From Prorocentrum cordatum (lineage: Eukaryota > Sar > Dinophyceae > Prorocentrales > Prorocentraceae), in contig CAUYUJ010018641.1 of assembly GCA_963575745.1 (NCBI GenBank), forward strand, positions 1 through 64,000: a stretch of DNA of 64,000 bases, in the 5' to 3' direction. The position numbers were made by a program, and so were the translations under genes. Shown piece after piece: positions 44,173 to 54,459 of this stretch (its first letter is position 1; the number at the start of each line of letters is the position of its first letter). The notes beneath the pieces were generated by a model. That model searched no databases and was not told the DNA's origin. It saw only the letters and a list, made by a program, of their open reading frames with translations.

Positions 44173-44598
44173 GTACTGTTCGAGTCATCCTGAGAGGTGC
44201 TGTCGGTTTTCTGAACTTAACTCGGGCTGTAGGGGCCGCAGGGCTGGTAATCACAGGAGTCGATTCGCAGACATCAGACGCGTCCGCCTGTCGCATTCAG
44301 AGGTCTGAACTCGGTTTGATACTCGAGCTGGATTGCCAAACTATTCGTTTTCTTAGAGTCATCTTGAGAGGTGCTGTCGATTTACCCTCGTAACTCGGGC
44401 TATAGCAGAGCTACAGAGCTCGTAAAGAAGAAAATCCAGAAGCATTGGGGGCCTTCGGCTGTTGCATCGAGAGGTCTGAAATCGCTTGGGCTGAAAACTA
44501 TCCGTTCTCTGCAATTTTTTCCACATTATATATTGTCAGGAAGCTCTACGAGTGCCCCGGCGGTAAGAAAGGTTGACGGTTTACCGCCGGCGCCCAGT
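44173..44598 (+). repeat. Family A composite, 3' part only
   Basis: One and a half subunits plus terminal segment and hairpin. It starts inside a subunit at gtactgttcgagtcatcc, the shortest A copy that still has an intact 3' end. Confidence 0.75.
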
Positions 44599-45378
44599 TG
44601 GTCGACCCGACCAGAAAGGACAAAGTGGTAACTTTTGGGTGGTTTTGCGAATGTTTGAAAGCTATTAGACCATTTATTTTGAGAAACCAGTTTTTCTACA
44701 CCTGTGAACGACTATGAAGGCCTCTGCGTCTTATTATGAGCTCCTTAGGCACAAATGTACTATCGAAACACTTGGGGGAACGAACTTCATCTCCACATGA
44801 AAAAAAATGAATGTTGAATTTCTCGAGAAATGCCTCCAGAAGCTCTCTCGTTCGGTTCTCAGCACTCTGACGCGTCGAAGGAGCTCTGCGAGGTTGCCGG
44901 CGGTGACCAGGTTCACGGTTCAGCGCCGGCGCCAGTCTGGTGCGTTTGCTCTTTGCTCTCCGGGTTTTGAACGCCACCAAGTGACTTGCGTCGTAGAGCT
45001 CTTCGTCTTCGATGAGCTAGAGGAATTCCGGCGCGGGGTCGAGCCAGTTGGTCGACCCGACCAGAAAGGACAATGTGATAACTTTTGAGTGTTTTAGCGA
45101 ATATTCGAAATATATTATATTCAAGAGACCATATTTTTCGCACCTGTAGACGACTATGAGGGCCTCTACGTCTTGATATGAGCTCTCTAGGCGCACTTCA
45201 ACTACCAAAACATTTGGAGCAACCAACTTTATTTCGACATGAAAAAAAATCAATGTTCAATGTTTCGAGAAATGCCTCCAGAAGCTCTCTCTTTCGACTC
45301 TGAGCTCTCTCGCGCGTGAAGAGAGCTCTACGAGGTTCCCGGCGGTGACAAGGTTGACGGTTCACCGCCGGCGCCAGT
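44599..45378 (+). repeat. Two family F modules separated by a G terminus
   Basis: F (44599-44936, hairpin partly degenerate: gttcacggttcagcgcc), then a G terminus (gttttgaacgccaccaAGT), an F head and a second F body with an F-type hairpin ending at 45378. Confidence 0.75.
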
Positions 45379-45554
45379 TGGATCGGTTTTGCTAAGATTC
45401 GAAAGATACTTGAGAATTCAGTTTGAGAAACCAGATTTTTCTCACGTGTAGTGGGTTATGCCTCGGCTGCCAGTTAAATTCTTAGGTCGGTAGCTGCAAT
45501 ATTACTATCAAAAGACTTGCAGGAACCGACTTTGGATGAAAACCGAAAAATCGT
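45379..45554 (+). repeat. Family D module, truncated by the LINE-B1 breakpoint
   Basis: D body (ctcacgtgtagtgggttatg, tttggatgaaaaccgaaaaa) breaks at 45554 against internal LINE-B sequence. Its missing tail would be the D-type hairpin, whose right half lies at 50669 after LINE-B1. Confidence 0.7.
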
Positions 45555-45605
45555 GGTATCGCCCTTTGCAGTCTTTGGTGGAAGAGGACGAGGGGGGGGA
45601 CTTCG

Positions 45606-45838
45606 TTCTGCTCCGAGGGGGCTTCGACGGAGGAGTTGATCGTAGGGGTACGGGCTGTGGTTGTTGGCTCGAGGTTGGACTGAAATCCAGATATAGCGAG
45701 CTGTTCACTTACAAAGAAGTGTTCTCAGCTGCCTGGATATTGCAACCAGGAGCGACGGTTACGGACGCCGAACTTTCTGCTGCGGAACGCCTCGTTGGGG
45801 CGCTCCCACAAGCCGTACGGTCACTATGGTGTGATTAG
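45606..45838 (+). pseudogene. LINE-C ORF3 C-terminus, second half of the permuted RNase H
   Basis: The frame reads G-G-F-D-G-G-V-D (Asp codon 45626-45628, D10-like) and ends with T-D-A-E-L-S-A-A-E-R-L (Glu codon 45770-45772, E48-like), with a stop at 45836-45838, about 22 residues after the Glu. This shows that in LINE-C too the D10/E48 half is the very end of the protein. The 5' truncation removes the D70/D134 half. The frame upstream of 45606 is LINE-B sequence and is unrelated. Confidence 0.7.
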
Positions 45839-46325
45839 TTGCACGTTCTTCTATCTCTCGGACTTCTACCTTTCTCCGTGTGGTGTATCGGCTGTGAATA
45901 TTTGCACATTCCATGCTCATTGCATTGATGTGCACTGTCATATCTTCGGCTGTGATTTACTTTGCTCACTTGTGCTTCTCTTATATATACTGACAGCTAC
46001 GCTGTTGTTTATATAGTGACAGCTTCGCTGTTCATTCTTATCGAGTTTTAAGATTGTATTCTTCTTGCATGTTTGTTGTGATGATCACGACGCCGAAGAC
46101 AGCCATTCTTTTCCACTCTCTATGCTCATTCGCCTTCAGGTGCACTTTCATATCTGCTGTTGTGATTTACTTACGTCAATCGTGATTCTCTTATTTATAG
46201 AGACAGCTTCGCTGCTCGATGATAAGAGTTGAGCCTGCTTTAGGTACGTCATGATGGGTGTCTCTGCGCTGCTTGACGTTGTAGGGCTAGGCCCCAGGGC
46301 CTGCACAGCCTTGCAAAGGACAAAA
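45606..46325 (+). mobile_element. LINE-C 3' fragment nested in LINE-B1
   Basis: The fragment is flanked by an 8-bp duplication, ggacttcg, at 45598-45605 and 46326-46333. LINE-B2 has a single ggacttcg at the homologous place and no insert, so filled and empty sites are both visible. It holds the end of an ORF3, a 3' untranslated region with three CAGC-type hairpins (45993, 46019, 46203), and an A-rich tail (gcaaaggacaaaa). Unlike the other LINE ends it is not in a module hairpin. Confidence 0.85.
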
Positions 46326-48338
46326 GGACTTCGAGTGGGACGCAAAACTCGTGAAGGAGGAGGAGGACGAGCAGAGGAGTCAGGGCAGGGGCACACTCAG
46401 CCAGATCATCGCAGATGCGGCGGCAAGAGCCGCCAGGTCGCCGCACTTCGTGCACCTACGAGGCCGGAACGTCTCTGGACGCTCGAACGGTTGTTACGGC
46501 GCGCTCTCTGGCCCAGAGAACTTCGATGCCAAAATGAAGCCAGGAGTCTTCGGAGATTGATCAGACCATTACGAAAACAATTTGATGCCGATATGCTCGA
46601 ATACAAACACAAAATTGAACAGCGCAAACTACGTACACAAGCACAGGCACAGAAAGTCAAAAAGATGACGGGGGAGTGGGAACTTACTTACGATGTCGAG
46701 GCCAAACAGGGGGAAATTGGGAGGTACTTGAAAGACAGGGTGGAGGACTATGGGGCTAGAAGGGAGGTGCAGTCTATTCTGGAAGGTCTGGCATCGAAGC
46801 TCAACCAGACCCAGTGCGTGAGCATCCATGCATGACATTTTGCGAGCGAGGGCTCGCCTCAAGAGTGGGGCGGCTGGGCCCGACCAAGTGACACGGGAGA
46901 TGCTGCAGCTCATCCCCTTTGCCAGCCTCAAGACAATCCGACATCATGTCATCCAGATCGCCAATCGTTGTCAACAGGTCCTCTCGGATTGGAAGAGGTT
47001 TCTGGTGACGCTCATCCCGAAGGCGCCGTCCATCCAGGAGCTTTCGGAGACCAGGGCGATCTGCCTCCTGAGCCTGGTCCAGAAGTGGTACAAACATGTA
47101 TTAGTCATTGATGGGGAACAACACCTGGTGAATATCAAACGTTCTCTTAACATGTATGGATTTGTTCAGTTCAGGAAAGTTTCGGAGGTCACGTCGTTTA
47201 CCAAACATCTGTGACAACGCGCTGCACAATGGGGAAAAAGGGGAGAAGCTCTATCTTGCCAGCATCGATGTACTACAGGCTTTTGGCCATGTTACTATCA
47301 AGCTAGCCCTGCAAAGTATGGAGAAGCTTGGTTTTGTCCCCGCTTTGATTTATGCCCTTCTCTGCCCTATGACCGAAAACACGTTTAAAGCCACCTTCGA
47401 AGGGACTCAGACTTTGGACTGGATTGGTTGGGATCGGAGTATCAGGACGTGCGGGGTGGACGGACCATTCACATTCAAAGTGGTGAGTGTGGCCTTGTGG
47501 AACGAAATCGTCGGGACCTGGGCTGGGCGTGATCTGGGATACGTAGTTGAGCCCCCCGTCCCCATGCCCACTAGATCGACGATTTCCCATGCCCTCTGGG
47601 CAGACAACTTGTTGCTATACGCCAGAGACGAACGGCAGCTCAGGACCATGATTACTGAGCTCACCCTCCCCCTTCTCCAGGCTGGCCTCAATTGGAAACC
47701 ATTCTCTCTCAAGCTCATCCCCTTTGGCGTCAATGGCTCGAATGACGTAGTTCTTGATATCCAGATACCCACTCGGGCCCGCACGTATACACTTGAATGC
47801 GTTAACACTTTAGACATCTTGGGTTACAGACTGGACAGGTCTCGGACACAGCATAGTGACTTGCAATTCAACTTGGATCGTGCCCGTGGTGCCTTCTTTG
47901 CTGACATCGAGTGCTACAGAAGCCATCGCATCCCGATTGAGAGACGATTCCAGCGCTTCCGACTCCGTATCCAGAGTAAGCTACTCTTCGCAGTTGAAGG
48001 AATGACGATTGACAACATCACAGCACAGAAGATATTCTCCTGGGAAGGAAGGCTGTTAGCTATCATTGGAGGAAGGAGGAAAAGGCGCGACAGAAGATTG
48101 GACGGTATACCAAAAGAGGAGATTTAAGTATGCACGCGACCAGTTCGCCAACCATGGCTTTCTGTCGGCTGTGACTCTTCGTTCACAAGAACTGGCTCTC
48201 GGCGAAAGATGTCGCTTGCTTTGCCAGGGGCTTTGCGTGTCAGAATATCCCGACAGCTACGCTGCACACGGACAGAGTACATGCATACACACAGCCCTCA
48301 ATGCCAGAACCACAGTACGACGCGGCTATGTTTGGTAG
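46326..48338 (+). pseudogene. LINE-B1 ORF2 remnant, reverse transcriptase in three or more frames
   Basis: This is the linker and RT region homologous to LINE-B2 ORF2, without the endonuclease. It is split between frames at about 46824 (2-bp deletion) and at 47212-47235 (a nonsense TGA plus one extra A). RT motifs seen: A-A-G-P-D-Q, L-I-P-K-A-P, D-V-L-Q-A-F-G (motif A with the second Asp lost), G-V-D-G-P and W-A-D-N (47597-47608). After 48090 a third frame carries a K-R-R-F-K-Y-A-R-D-Q-F block that aligns with LINE-A ORF2 near 24920. Not functional. Confidence 0.8.
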
Positions 48339-48905
48339 CCACGCTCGTTCGCCAATGGACAAACAAACGATGGATTGCCAACGTTCTTCTGCTAAGGTTC
48401 CCATTGTTATTCCGCCAGCTACGCTGCACACGTACAGTCAAGATCATACACATGCCCATTCGTTAGTGCCTGTGCCTCAGTTGGATGGTCAACGTTCTTT
48501 TGAGTCCACGCCCATCGATATTCCGACAGCTACGCTGCACACTCACAGTGAAGATACCACATGTGTACATTCTTTGTTGCCTGTGCCGCAGGTTGATGGC
48601 CGTTCTTTCGACACGCTGCCCAGCTATAGTCAGACAGCTACGCTGCACACTAACAGTGAATATCATGCACACCTTCATTCGTTGTTGCCTGTGCCGCAGG
48701 TTGATGGACGACGTTCTTTCGATAAGATGCCCAGCGGTATTCCGACAGCTACGCTGCGCACTCACAGAGAGGACATTGCGTATATTCCTTTGCCTGAACA
48801 TCAGTCGGGCGCGGCTACGTTTGGTAGCCGCTATCATTCGACGTGGAAAAGACATCATGCGGACTCTTCTGCTCTGTTGCCTTGTTATATTCTGGCAGCT
48901 ACGCT
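48254..48905 (+). repeat. LINE-B1 internal array of CAGCTACGCTG hairpins
   Basis: About six units with the consensus tattccgacagctacgctgc spaced mostly near 110 bp. The core hairpin is CAGC/GCTG. It overlaps the N-terminal half of ORF3 and matches the array in LINE-B2 at 58599-59251. Confidence 0.75.
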
Positions 48906-50591
48906 GCACACACACAGTACACACCTTACGCATTATCATGTTCCTTCTTGTGCTTCGCCTCAGATTGTTTCGCCTGGGCCCCAGAGATGCGCGGCTATGT
49001 TTGGCAGCCGCGAGAGACTGACAGATAACAAAGAAGATTGTCAACGTTCTTCTGGTCGTGTGTCGTCTGCGTCCAGTATAAGAGTTCCTTTGGAGCCGAA
49101 CAAACAGGATGCTCATTGTTCTTCTGGTCGTGTGTCGTCTGCGTCCAGAATAAGAGTTCCTTTGGGCACTGACCGCCGTGAATTGAACGATCCGCTGCAC
49201 GTGGCGCATCTGTTTGAGTGCGCCAGGCTCCTGGAGGAACGGAGTTTGCAGCGCGAATCGCAGGGCGCTGTTAGTCCTGCGGCCGCAGCCCCCCCAGCCG
49301 ATGGTGAGAGCGAACCCGCGCCCGTGGCCAAGAATCGTCGCAGGCAGATCGTGGAGACCCGCCTGGCCGCCAGGGGAGAGAAGAGGAGCATTGGCCCGAG
49401 CCTGACTGCGAGTCAGGAGGAGCTCGCTAAGCGTGTCAGGCAACCTCAGCACCCTTGCGACAAGAGAGATCGGGATGAAATGTGTTCTCCGAGGGGCAGT
49501 CAAAAGAGACGTTGTATTGCTCATGTGAATGACGACCCCATCGCTTCCGCCGGTAGTCCGTCTGCTGCTCCACAGGGGAGTAAGCGACCACGTGGCCCTC
49601 CTTCTTTCAATCATGTGAGTGAGCCGCGTGAGGCACGACCCTCTGGCGCACATGTGAATGCCTTCAAACTCAACGCCTACTCTCAGGCGCGGTTGGGCAT
49701 GATGCATGCGTCAGGTGACTGGTCAGCTCATCGTCGTGTGTTTGTTGCGCGCTCGAGGGACACCCAGGTTGCTCTTCTCGGCTGGCGTGGCGGTACTAAA
49801 TATGTCGGTTGGAGAAAATGGGAAGATGTCTTCATTGCGGATCAAAATGGCAATACGAAGTGGTGGGAGACAATGCAGTTCGGAAAAGAAGATTGGTCGA
49901 TCTTCGTTGAGAAATTACTCAAAAGATTGAACCTGCCTGCCATCCTTGACTATCTGGCCAAACCTAGAGTTACGGTTGCCCGTACTGAGGAGGAAGAGAA
50001 GAAAATTAACGATGATAGGATTGCGCGTCGCATTGCCAATAACTTTGAACATGAGACTGTCTTTGACTACGATTCGGATAAGATGCCATTCGAAATACTG
50101 GGTGACAGCTTGCGTGTTGTCGAATGGATAAGAGGGCTCTGGGGGTGCACAAACATGGGCTATAACAATATCTTGGAGGCGGCGCAAAACACCCTTGATG
50201 CTTGAGAACTGCGTGTGCGGGGGCTGACCCGATCAAACATCTTTATCGGGAGGGTAACAGTTATGCAGATGAACTCACGTGGGCCTGCAGAGCATGCCCA
50301 CACACATCGAAGAGAAACGAGTGTCTTGCCCCATTATATACTTCGAAAGTTTTAGGATTGAGGGGTTACTTCGACGGAGGTACTTCGGATATTGGGGCTG
50401 GGGGTGGCTGGTGGCTGCAGGCTTTTGTAGAACATCAAAATGCTATACAGTGTCGCGTGATTGCCGAGGAGGCGTTTGGCCTCGATAGGGAATCAACCGT
50501 GACGGTCTGTGAGTTAACGGCCGCCTCGAAGCTACTCCACGCAATCTCACACATTGCGTCTGTTATAGATAGCGTCTCACGCGCTCGGTAG
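48301..50591 (+). pseudogene. LINE-B1 ORF3, repeat-rich N-terminus plus permuted RNase H, frameshifted
   Basis: From ATG 48301 the frame runs 634 codons to 50205, then a 17-bp deletion relative to LINE-B2 shifts it; the rest lies in the frame 50202-50591. Order of parts: 36-37 residue repeats rich in His, Ser and Thr (with T-A-T-L-H-T and L-L-P-V-P-Q-V-D-G), a basic disordered stretch, a conserved region with A-L-L-G-W-R-G-G-T-K-Y, then RNase H motifs G-D-S (Asp 50104), S-Y-A-D-E-L (Asp 50268), Y-F-D-G-G (Asp 50373) and C-E-L-T-A-A-S (Glu 50511). The deletion falls between the first and second catalytic motifs. Confidence 0.8.
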
Positions 50592-50668
50592 AGCCACTTG
50601 CGCCTGGTGGCCGCGGGGAGCACCGCTGCTTGCATGTGCTGGAGGACCCCACCGCAAAGCCCGCAAAA

Positions 50669-51099
50669 AACCTGGTTGACGGTTTACCGCCGGCTCCCAG
50701 TACCTCGTAGAGCTCTTCGGCATCGATGAGCTAGAGGAATTCTGGCGCGGGGTAGAGCTAGTTGGTCGACCCGACCAGGACGGTGAATTGGTAACTTTCG
50801 GTCGGTTTTGCTAAGATTTGAAAGACATTTAAGCATTCATTTTAAGAAAGCAGATTTTTACGCGAAGCATTTGCATGTAAGTTTTGCTCTCAGAGCAGCT
50901 CAGCTCCCCCGAGAAAGTTTTACTATCGGTTCATTTCCGGGAACTGACCGCATACTGACATCGAAAAATCCAAAAATAAAGATTCTAAGGAAATCTTCTG
51001 CGAAGTTCTCTGCTTCAATTCTGAGCACTTTTGGGCGTGCAAGGAGCTCTACGAGGCTCCCGGCTGTGACCAGGTTGAGGGTTCACCGCCGGCGCCAGT
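50669..51099 (+). repeat. Hairpin right half, head and family F variant
   Basis: The D-type hairpin is completed to 50701, then an F-type head and an F variant (aagcatttgcatgtaagttt) follow, ending in a slightly degenerate F hairpin. The same segment occurs after LINE-B2 (61031-61459). Confidence 0.75.
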
Positions 51100-51654
51100 T
51101 GGCCGACCCGGCCCGGGCGGACAATGTGATGACCTGGGGTCGGTTTTTCGAAGATAGCTCGTAGAGCTCTTCGCCAAGATGAGCTAAGAGGAATTCGGGC
51201 GCAGGGTGGAGCTAGTTGGCAGACCCGACCTTAAGAGACAATGTGATAACTTGGGGTCGGTGTTTGTATCTTTCTGCAAAATTTGAAAATTCGTTTTAAG
51301 AGCGGTTTTTTTTTCTCACGTGTAGTGGGTTATTCCGCGCGTGGCTGTGACATTCTCAGGTCCGTAGCTGCAGTATTACTGTCAAAACACTTGAGGGAAC
51401 CGACGTTGGATGGAAACCGAAAAACCGATTCTTCGAGTTATGCCGCATCTGCCAGTGAAATTCTCAGGTCAGTAGCTGCAGTACTACTAGCAAAACACTT
51501 TGGGGAACCGTCTTTCGCTGAAAACTTAAAAAACATTTTTTTCGAGTTTTCAGCTCGCGCTTACCCCACGTGTTCCGAGCAGCGCCGTGCGAGGAAAGAG
51601 CTCTACGAGGCTCCCGGCGGTAACCTGGTTGACGGTTCGTCGCCGGCTCCCAGT
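51100..51654 (+). repeat. Head and family D module with an internal duplication
   Basis: Head and D body. The block gtagctgcagtattact...ggaaccgac is duplicated within the module (51363-51420 and 51470-51520). Ends in a D-type hairpin with a right-stem change (ggttcgtcgccgg). Confidence 0.7.
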
Positions 51655-52621
51655 TTTTCTATCTTTGTGCAAAATTTGAAAATTTGTTTTAAGAGCTGGT
51701 ATTTTTCTCACGTGTAGTGGGTTATGCCGCGTCTGCCAGTGAAATTCTCAGGTCCGTAGATGCAATATTACTATCAAAAGACTTGCAGCAACCGTCGGCC
51801 GTTTCGAGTCATCTGGACAGGCGTTGTCGGTTTTTTGTACTTAACTCGAGCTGTAGGACAGCTACAGAGCTGATGCTTAGCGAATTCCTCCAGGCGCGTT
51901 CGTCTTCTGCATTCAGAGGTCTGAACTGGGCCTGCTACTCGAGCTAGGTCCGCGAAGCTATGCATATTATTCGAGTCATCTTGACAGGTGCTTTCGGTTT
52001 TCTGTGCTTAACTCGAGCTGTAGGACAGCTACAGAGCTGATACTTATAGAAACCCATTCAAAATCATCAGGCCCGTTCATCTGTATCATCTAGAGGTCTG
52101 AACCCGGCCTTTGTCTCGAGCTAGGTCCACGAAACAGTTCGTCTTCTTCGAGTCATCTTCGCAGGTGTTGTTGGGTTTCTGTACTTAACTCGAGCTGTAG
52201 GGGGGCTAAAAAGCTGCTGCGCCCACAATCGATCCAGAATTATCAGGCACGTCCGTCTGCAGCATCTAGAGCCTGAACTCGGCCTGCTACTTGAGCTGGG
52301 TCCGCAAAACTAATCGTATTCGACAGTTTGTTTTCGAAATGATGGTGAATATTTACACTTAACTCGAGTTGCAGATCAGCTTCAGAGCTCTTCCGCAGAG
52401 AAATCGAGGGAAAATCGCGAGGCGCGCTAGTCTGAAGTATCTAGACGCTTGGCTCCGGTCTGTTGTGAGCGTAGGCGCCAAACAACCAGTCATACTCTGC
52501 TAATTTGAGGTGATGGAATTCGTTTTCTGGACTGAACTCGACCGATCAGCGCCGCGCGAGAACGGAGCTCTACGAGGCTTCCGGCGGTTGCCTGGTTGAC
52601 GGTTTACCGCCGGATCCCAGT
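51655..52621 (+). repeat. Chimera of family D and family A
   Basis: D body joined near 51795 to A subunits at gtcggccgtttcgagtcat, the same join as near 6080. Four diverged subunits lead to a D-type hairpin ending at 52621. Confidence 0.7.
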
Positions 52622-53045
52622 CCAAAGACAGGTCCGGGTAGTCAAATGATGGTAAAACTTCGGCAACAGAGCCGAGCCTCTGTCAGAACAAAGCTTTTCT
52701 ATCACTGCTGGGAGCAAACATCTGCTTTCTCGATATGACCGGTCAAATGTCTGTCAAATTCTGCAAAAAGCAAGCCCAGGTCATCACATTGTCCGTTCTC
52801 GTCGGGTCGGCCAACTAGCTCCACCCTGCCGCCGAATTCCTCATAGCTCATCGCACCGAAGAGCTCTACGAGGTATTCGAGCGCAGGGTGGGCTAGTAAC
52901 TCGTCGAGGTTCCCTTAGCTAGTTGCTGGAAGCTTAAGAGTACCTCGTAGAGCTTTTCGGCAACGATGAGCTAAAGGAATTCCGGCGCGGGGTGGAGCTT
53001 GTGCCTCGTAGAGCTCTTCGGCATAGAGGAAGTCCGGCGCGGGGT
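52622..53045. repeat. Diverged sequence, inverted head and forward heads
   Basis: About 160 bp (52622-52780) that I cannot place, then an inverted head (tcggccaactagctccaccc), followed by three forward heads or partial heads to 53045. Confidence 0.55.
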
Positions 53046-53351
53046 GCAGCTAGTTTCCCGGGGAGCTCTCTGAGAGCTAGAGGGTTTGAGATTAGAAGCC
53101 GGACGGTGGTGGTGCCTGCCAGCAGCACATCTTCGCCGCTCCAGAATCCCCGCAGCGACTTGTAAAAGGTCGCAGCGGGTCCGGGAGCGTTTCCGGCACG
53201 CGTCCACGCGTGCTTGCACGCGTGCAGGCACGCATGGAAGCGTGCCTGGCAGCGCTTCAGAAGCGCTTCAGGCGAGCCCCCCAGAGCTCTTCAGCGAAGA
53301 TGTCCCGTCCCCGAGGGTTTCTTGGCTCTCCGGGTTTTGGACGCTACCAAG
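53046..53351 (+). repeat. Module G, forward
   Basis: Core near 53204-53237 (ccacgcgtgcttgcacgcg) with two mismatches to the perfect palindrome; ends ggacgctaccaAGT. Confidence 0.7.
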
Positions 53352-53740
53352 TACCTCGTAGAGCTCTTCGTCATCGATGAGAGAGGAATTCCAGCGCGGG
53401 GTGGAGCTAGTTGGTCGACCCGACCAGAAGAGACAATGTGACAACTTTGGTTCGGTTTTGCTAATATTTGAAAGATATTTGACCTTTCATTTTGAGAAAG
53501 CATTACGCCGAGCATTGGCATATAAATTTTGTTTCCAGACCAGCTCAGCTCCCTAGATCCAGTTTTAGTATCAGTTCACTTCCAGGAACCGACTTCATGT
53601 TGAGACCAAAAAATGTCAATTTGACGTTTTTTCAAGAAATACTCCGAGAAGCTCCCTGATTCGATCCTGAGCCCTGTTACGCGTGCAAGGAGCTCTACGA
53701 GGTTCCCGGCGGTGACCAGGTTGACACCGCCGGCGCCAGT
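53352..53740 (+). repeat. Family F module with damaged hairpin
   Basis: Head, full F body and an F tail. The hairpin has lost seven bases of its loop and right stem (ggttgacaccgccggcg), ending at 53740. Confidence 0.7.
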
Positions 53741-54028
53741 GACCGACCCGGCCCGGGCGGACAATGTGGTGACCTGGGGTCGGTTTTCCAAGACTGTGAG
53801 ATATTTTGAAAATCGTTTTGGAAATCCAAATTTTTATTCTCTGCAGTCAATCATGGCGCGTTCGATGGTGCAATTCTCCAGGTTCTAGCTGCATTATTTC
53901 GATCAGAAGACTAGGAGGAATCGACGTTGTGTAACACCCGAAAGCATATTTCTTCAGTTTCGAAGCCAATATCCACGAGCGTTTGCCTCCTGTTATCTGG
54001 GAACTGATTTGGTCTCTGCAGAGCTCTA
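53741..54028 (+). repeat. Divergent family D module cut by LINE-B2
   Basis: D-like body (tctccaggttctagctgcat, gatcagaagactaggagga) ending with gcagagctcta at 54028. That is the start of a tail arm; the hairpin's right half is found at 61031 after LINE-B2. Confidence 0.65.
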
Positions 54029-54046
54029 TAGCCATTTTGGCTCAAG
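54029..54046 (+). other. Dinoflagellate spliced-leader relic
   Basis: TAGCCATTTTGGCTCAAG matches the last 18 bases of the 22-base leader that dinoflagellates add to mRNAs by trans-splicing. The bases just upstream (54026-54028, cta) fit only partly. It lies at the exact 5' boundary of LINE-B2, so it was probably copied from a trans-spliced element RNA. An SL RNA gene is less likely, as no downstream snRNA-like part or repeat unit is seen. Confidence 0.85.
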
Positions 54047-54204
54047 GTTGCCTCCCTCCTCAGGGGTCTGGCGGCTGGGGGCTCCCGCCGGGGGGCTCTC
54101 GTCTCGAGCGGCATTGTGCCGTGCTGCTTTGTTTGGTTCCCTTTACTGTACACGGTGCTGCAGCGTGTGTTTTGCCTGAGTACCGTACGCACTTATTGAA
54201 GGCC

Positions 54205-54450
54205 GAGATTGTTGGAGTACACATTGTGCGTCGGAGTGCAAGTTCATTGATTGTCGGAGTACACATTCACTGTGCACATTCTTTCTTTGATTGTCGGAGT
54301 ACACATTCATTCTTTGTTCGTCGGAGTACACATCCATCCTTGATTGTTGGAGTGCACTTTCATCCTTTCATTGTCGGAGTACACATCCCTTCTTGATTGT
54401 TGGAGTACGCTCTCATTCTTTGATTGTCGGAGAACACATCCTTCCCATCA
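54205..54450 (+). repeat. LINE-B2 5' untranslated array of 27-bp units
   Basis: The word tcggagtacacat and variants recur at 54212, 54231, 54254, 54294, 54321, 54348, 54374, 54401 and 54428; the last six intervals are 26-27 bp. The array ends just before ORF1's first ATG (54460). It may be a promoter-like monomer array or a structured leader. Confidence 0.75.
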
Positions 54451-54459
54451 TTTGCAAAG

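Larger units (their letters stand above)
45555..50668 (+). mobile_element. LINE-B1, 5'-truncated copy of LINE-B with a nested LINE-C
   Basis: It matches LINE-B2 from 56634 to 61030 at high identity, apart from the LINE-C insert (45606-46325). The endonuclease and ORF1 are absent. Lesions relative to B2: a 2-bp deletion near 46824, a TGC-to-TGA change at 47212-47214, an extra A near 47233 and a 17-bp deletion near 50203. The 3' end sits in a D-type hairpin loop (cgcaaaa, then aacctggttgacgg). Similarity to B2 continues past the element into the flank, so this is a genomic duplicate and not an independent insertion. Confidence 0.85.
45555..51420 (+). other. Segmental duplication, copy 1
   Basis: Corresponds to 56634-61790. 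It includes LINE-B1 plus the same downstream run of hairpin, head, F variant, head and D. The left edge lies in the middle of ORF2 against a D module, with no A-tail or leader signature. The LINE-C insert and the 17-bp deletion are private to this copy. Confidence 0.75.

Noticed and set aside
48463-49707. 414-codon - strand frame in LINE-B1 (and its match in LINE-B2)
   Set aside because: It is antisense to ORF3, which carries recognisable RNase H motifs on the + strand; the reverse frame is Arg-rich and has no known motif.
54029-54100. SL RNA gene
   Set aside because: Only the leader exon part is recognisable, it sits at a LINE boundary, and no tandem gene repeat or intron part is seen.
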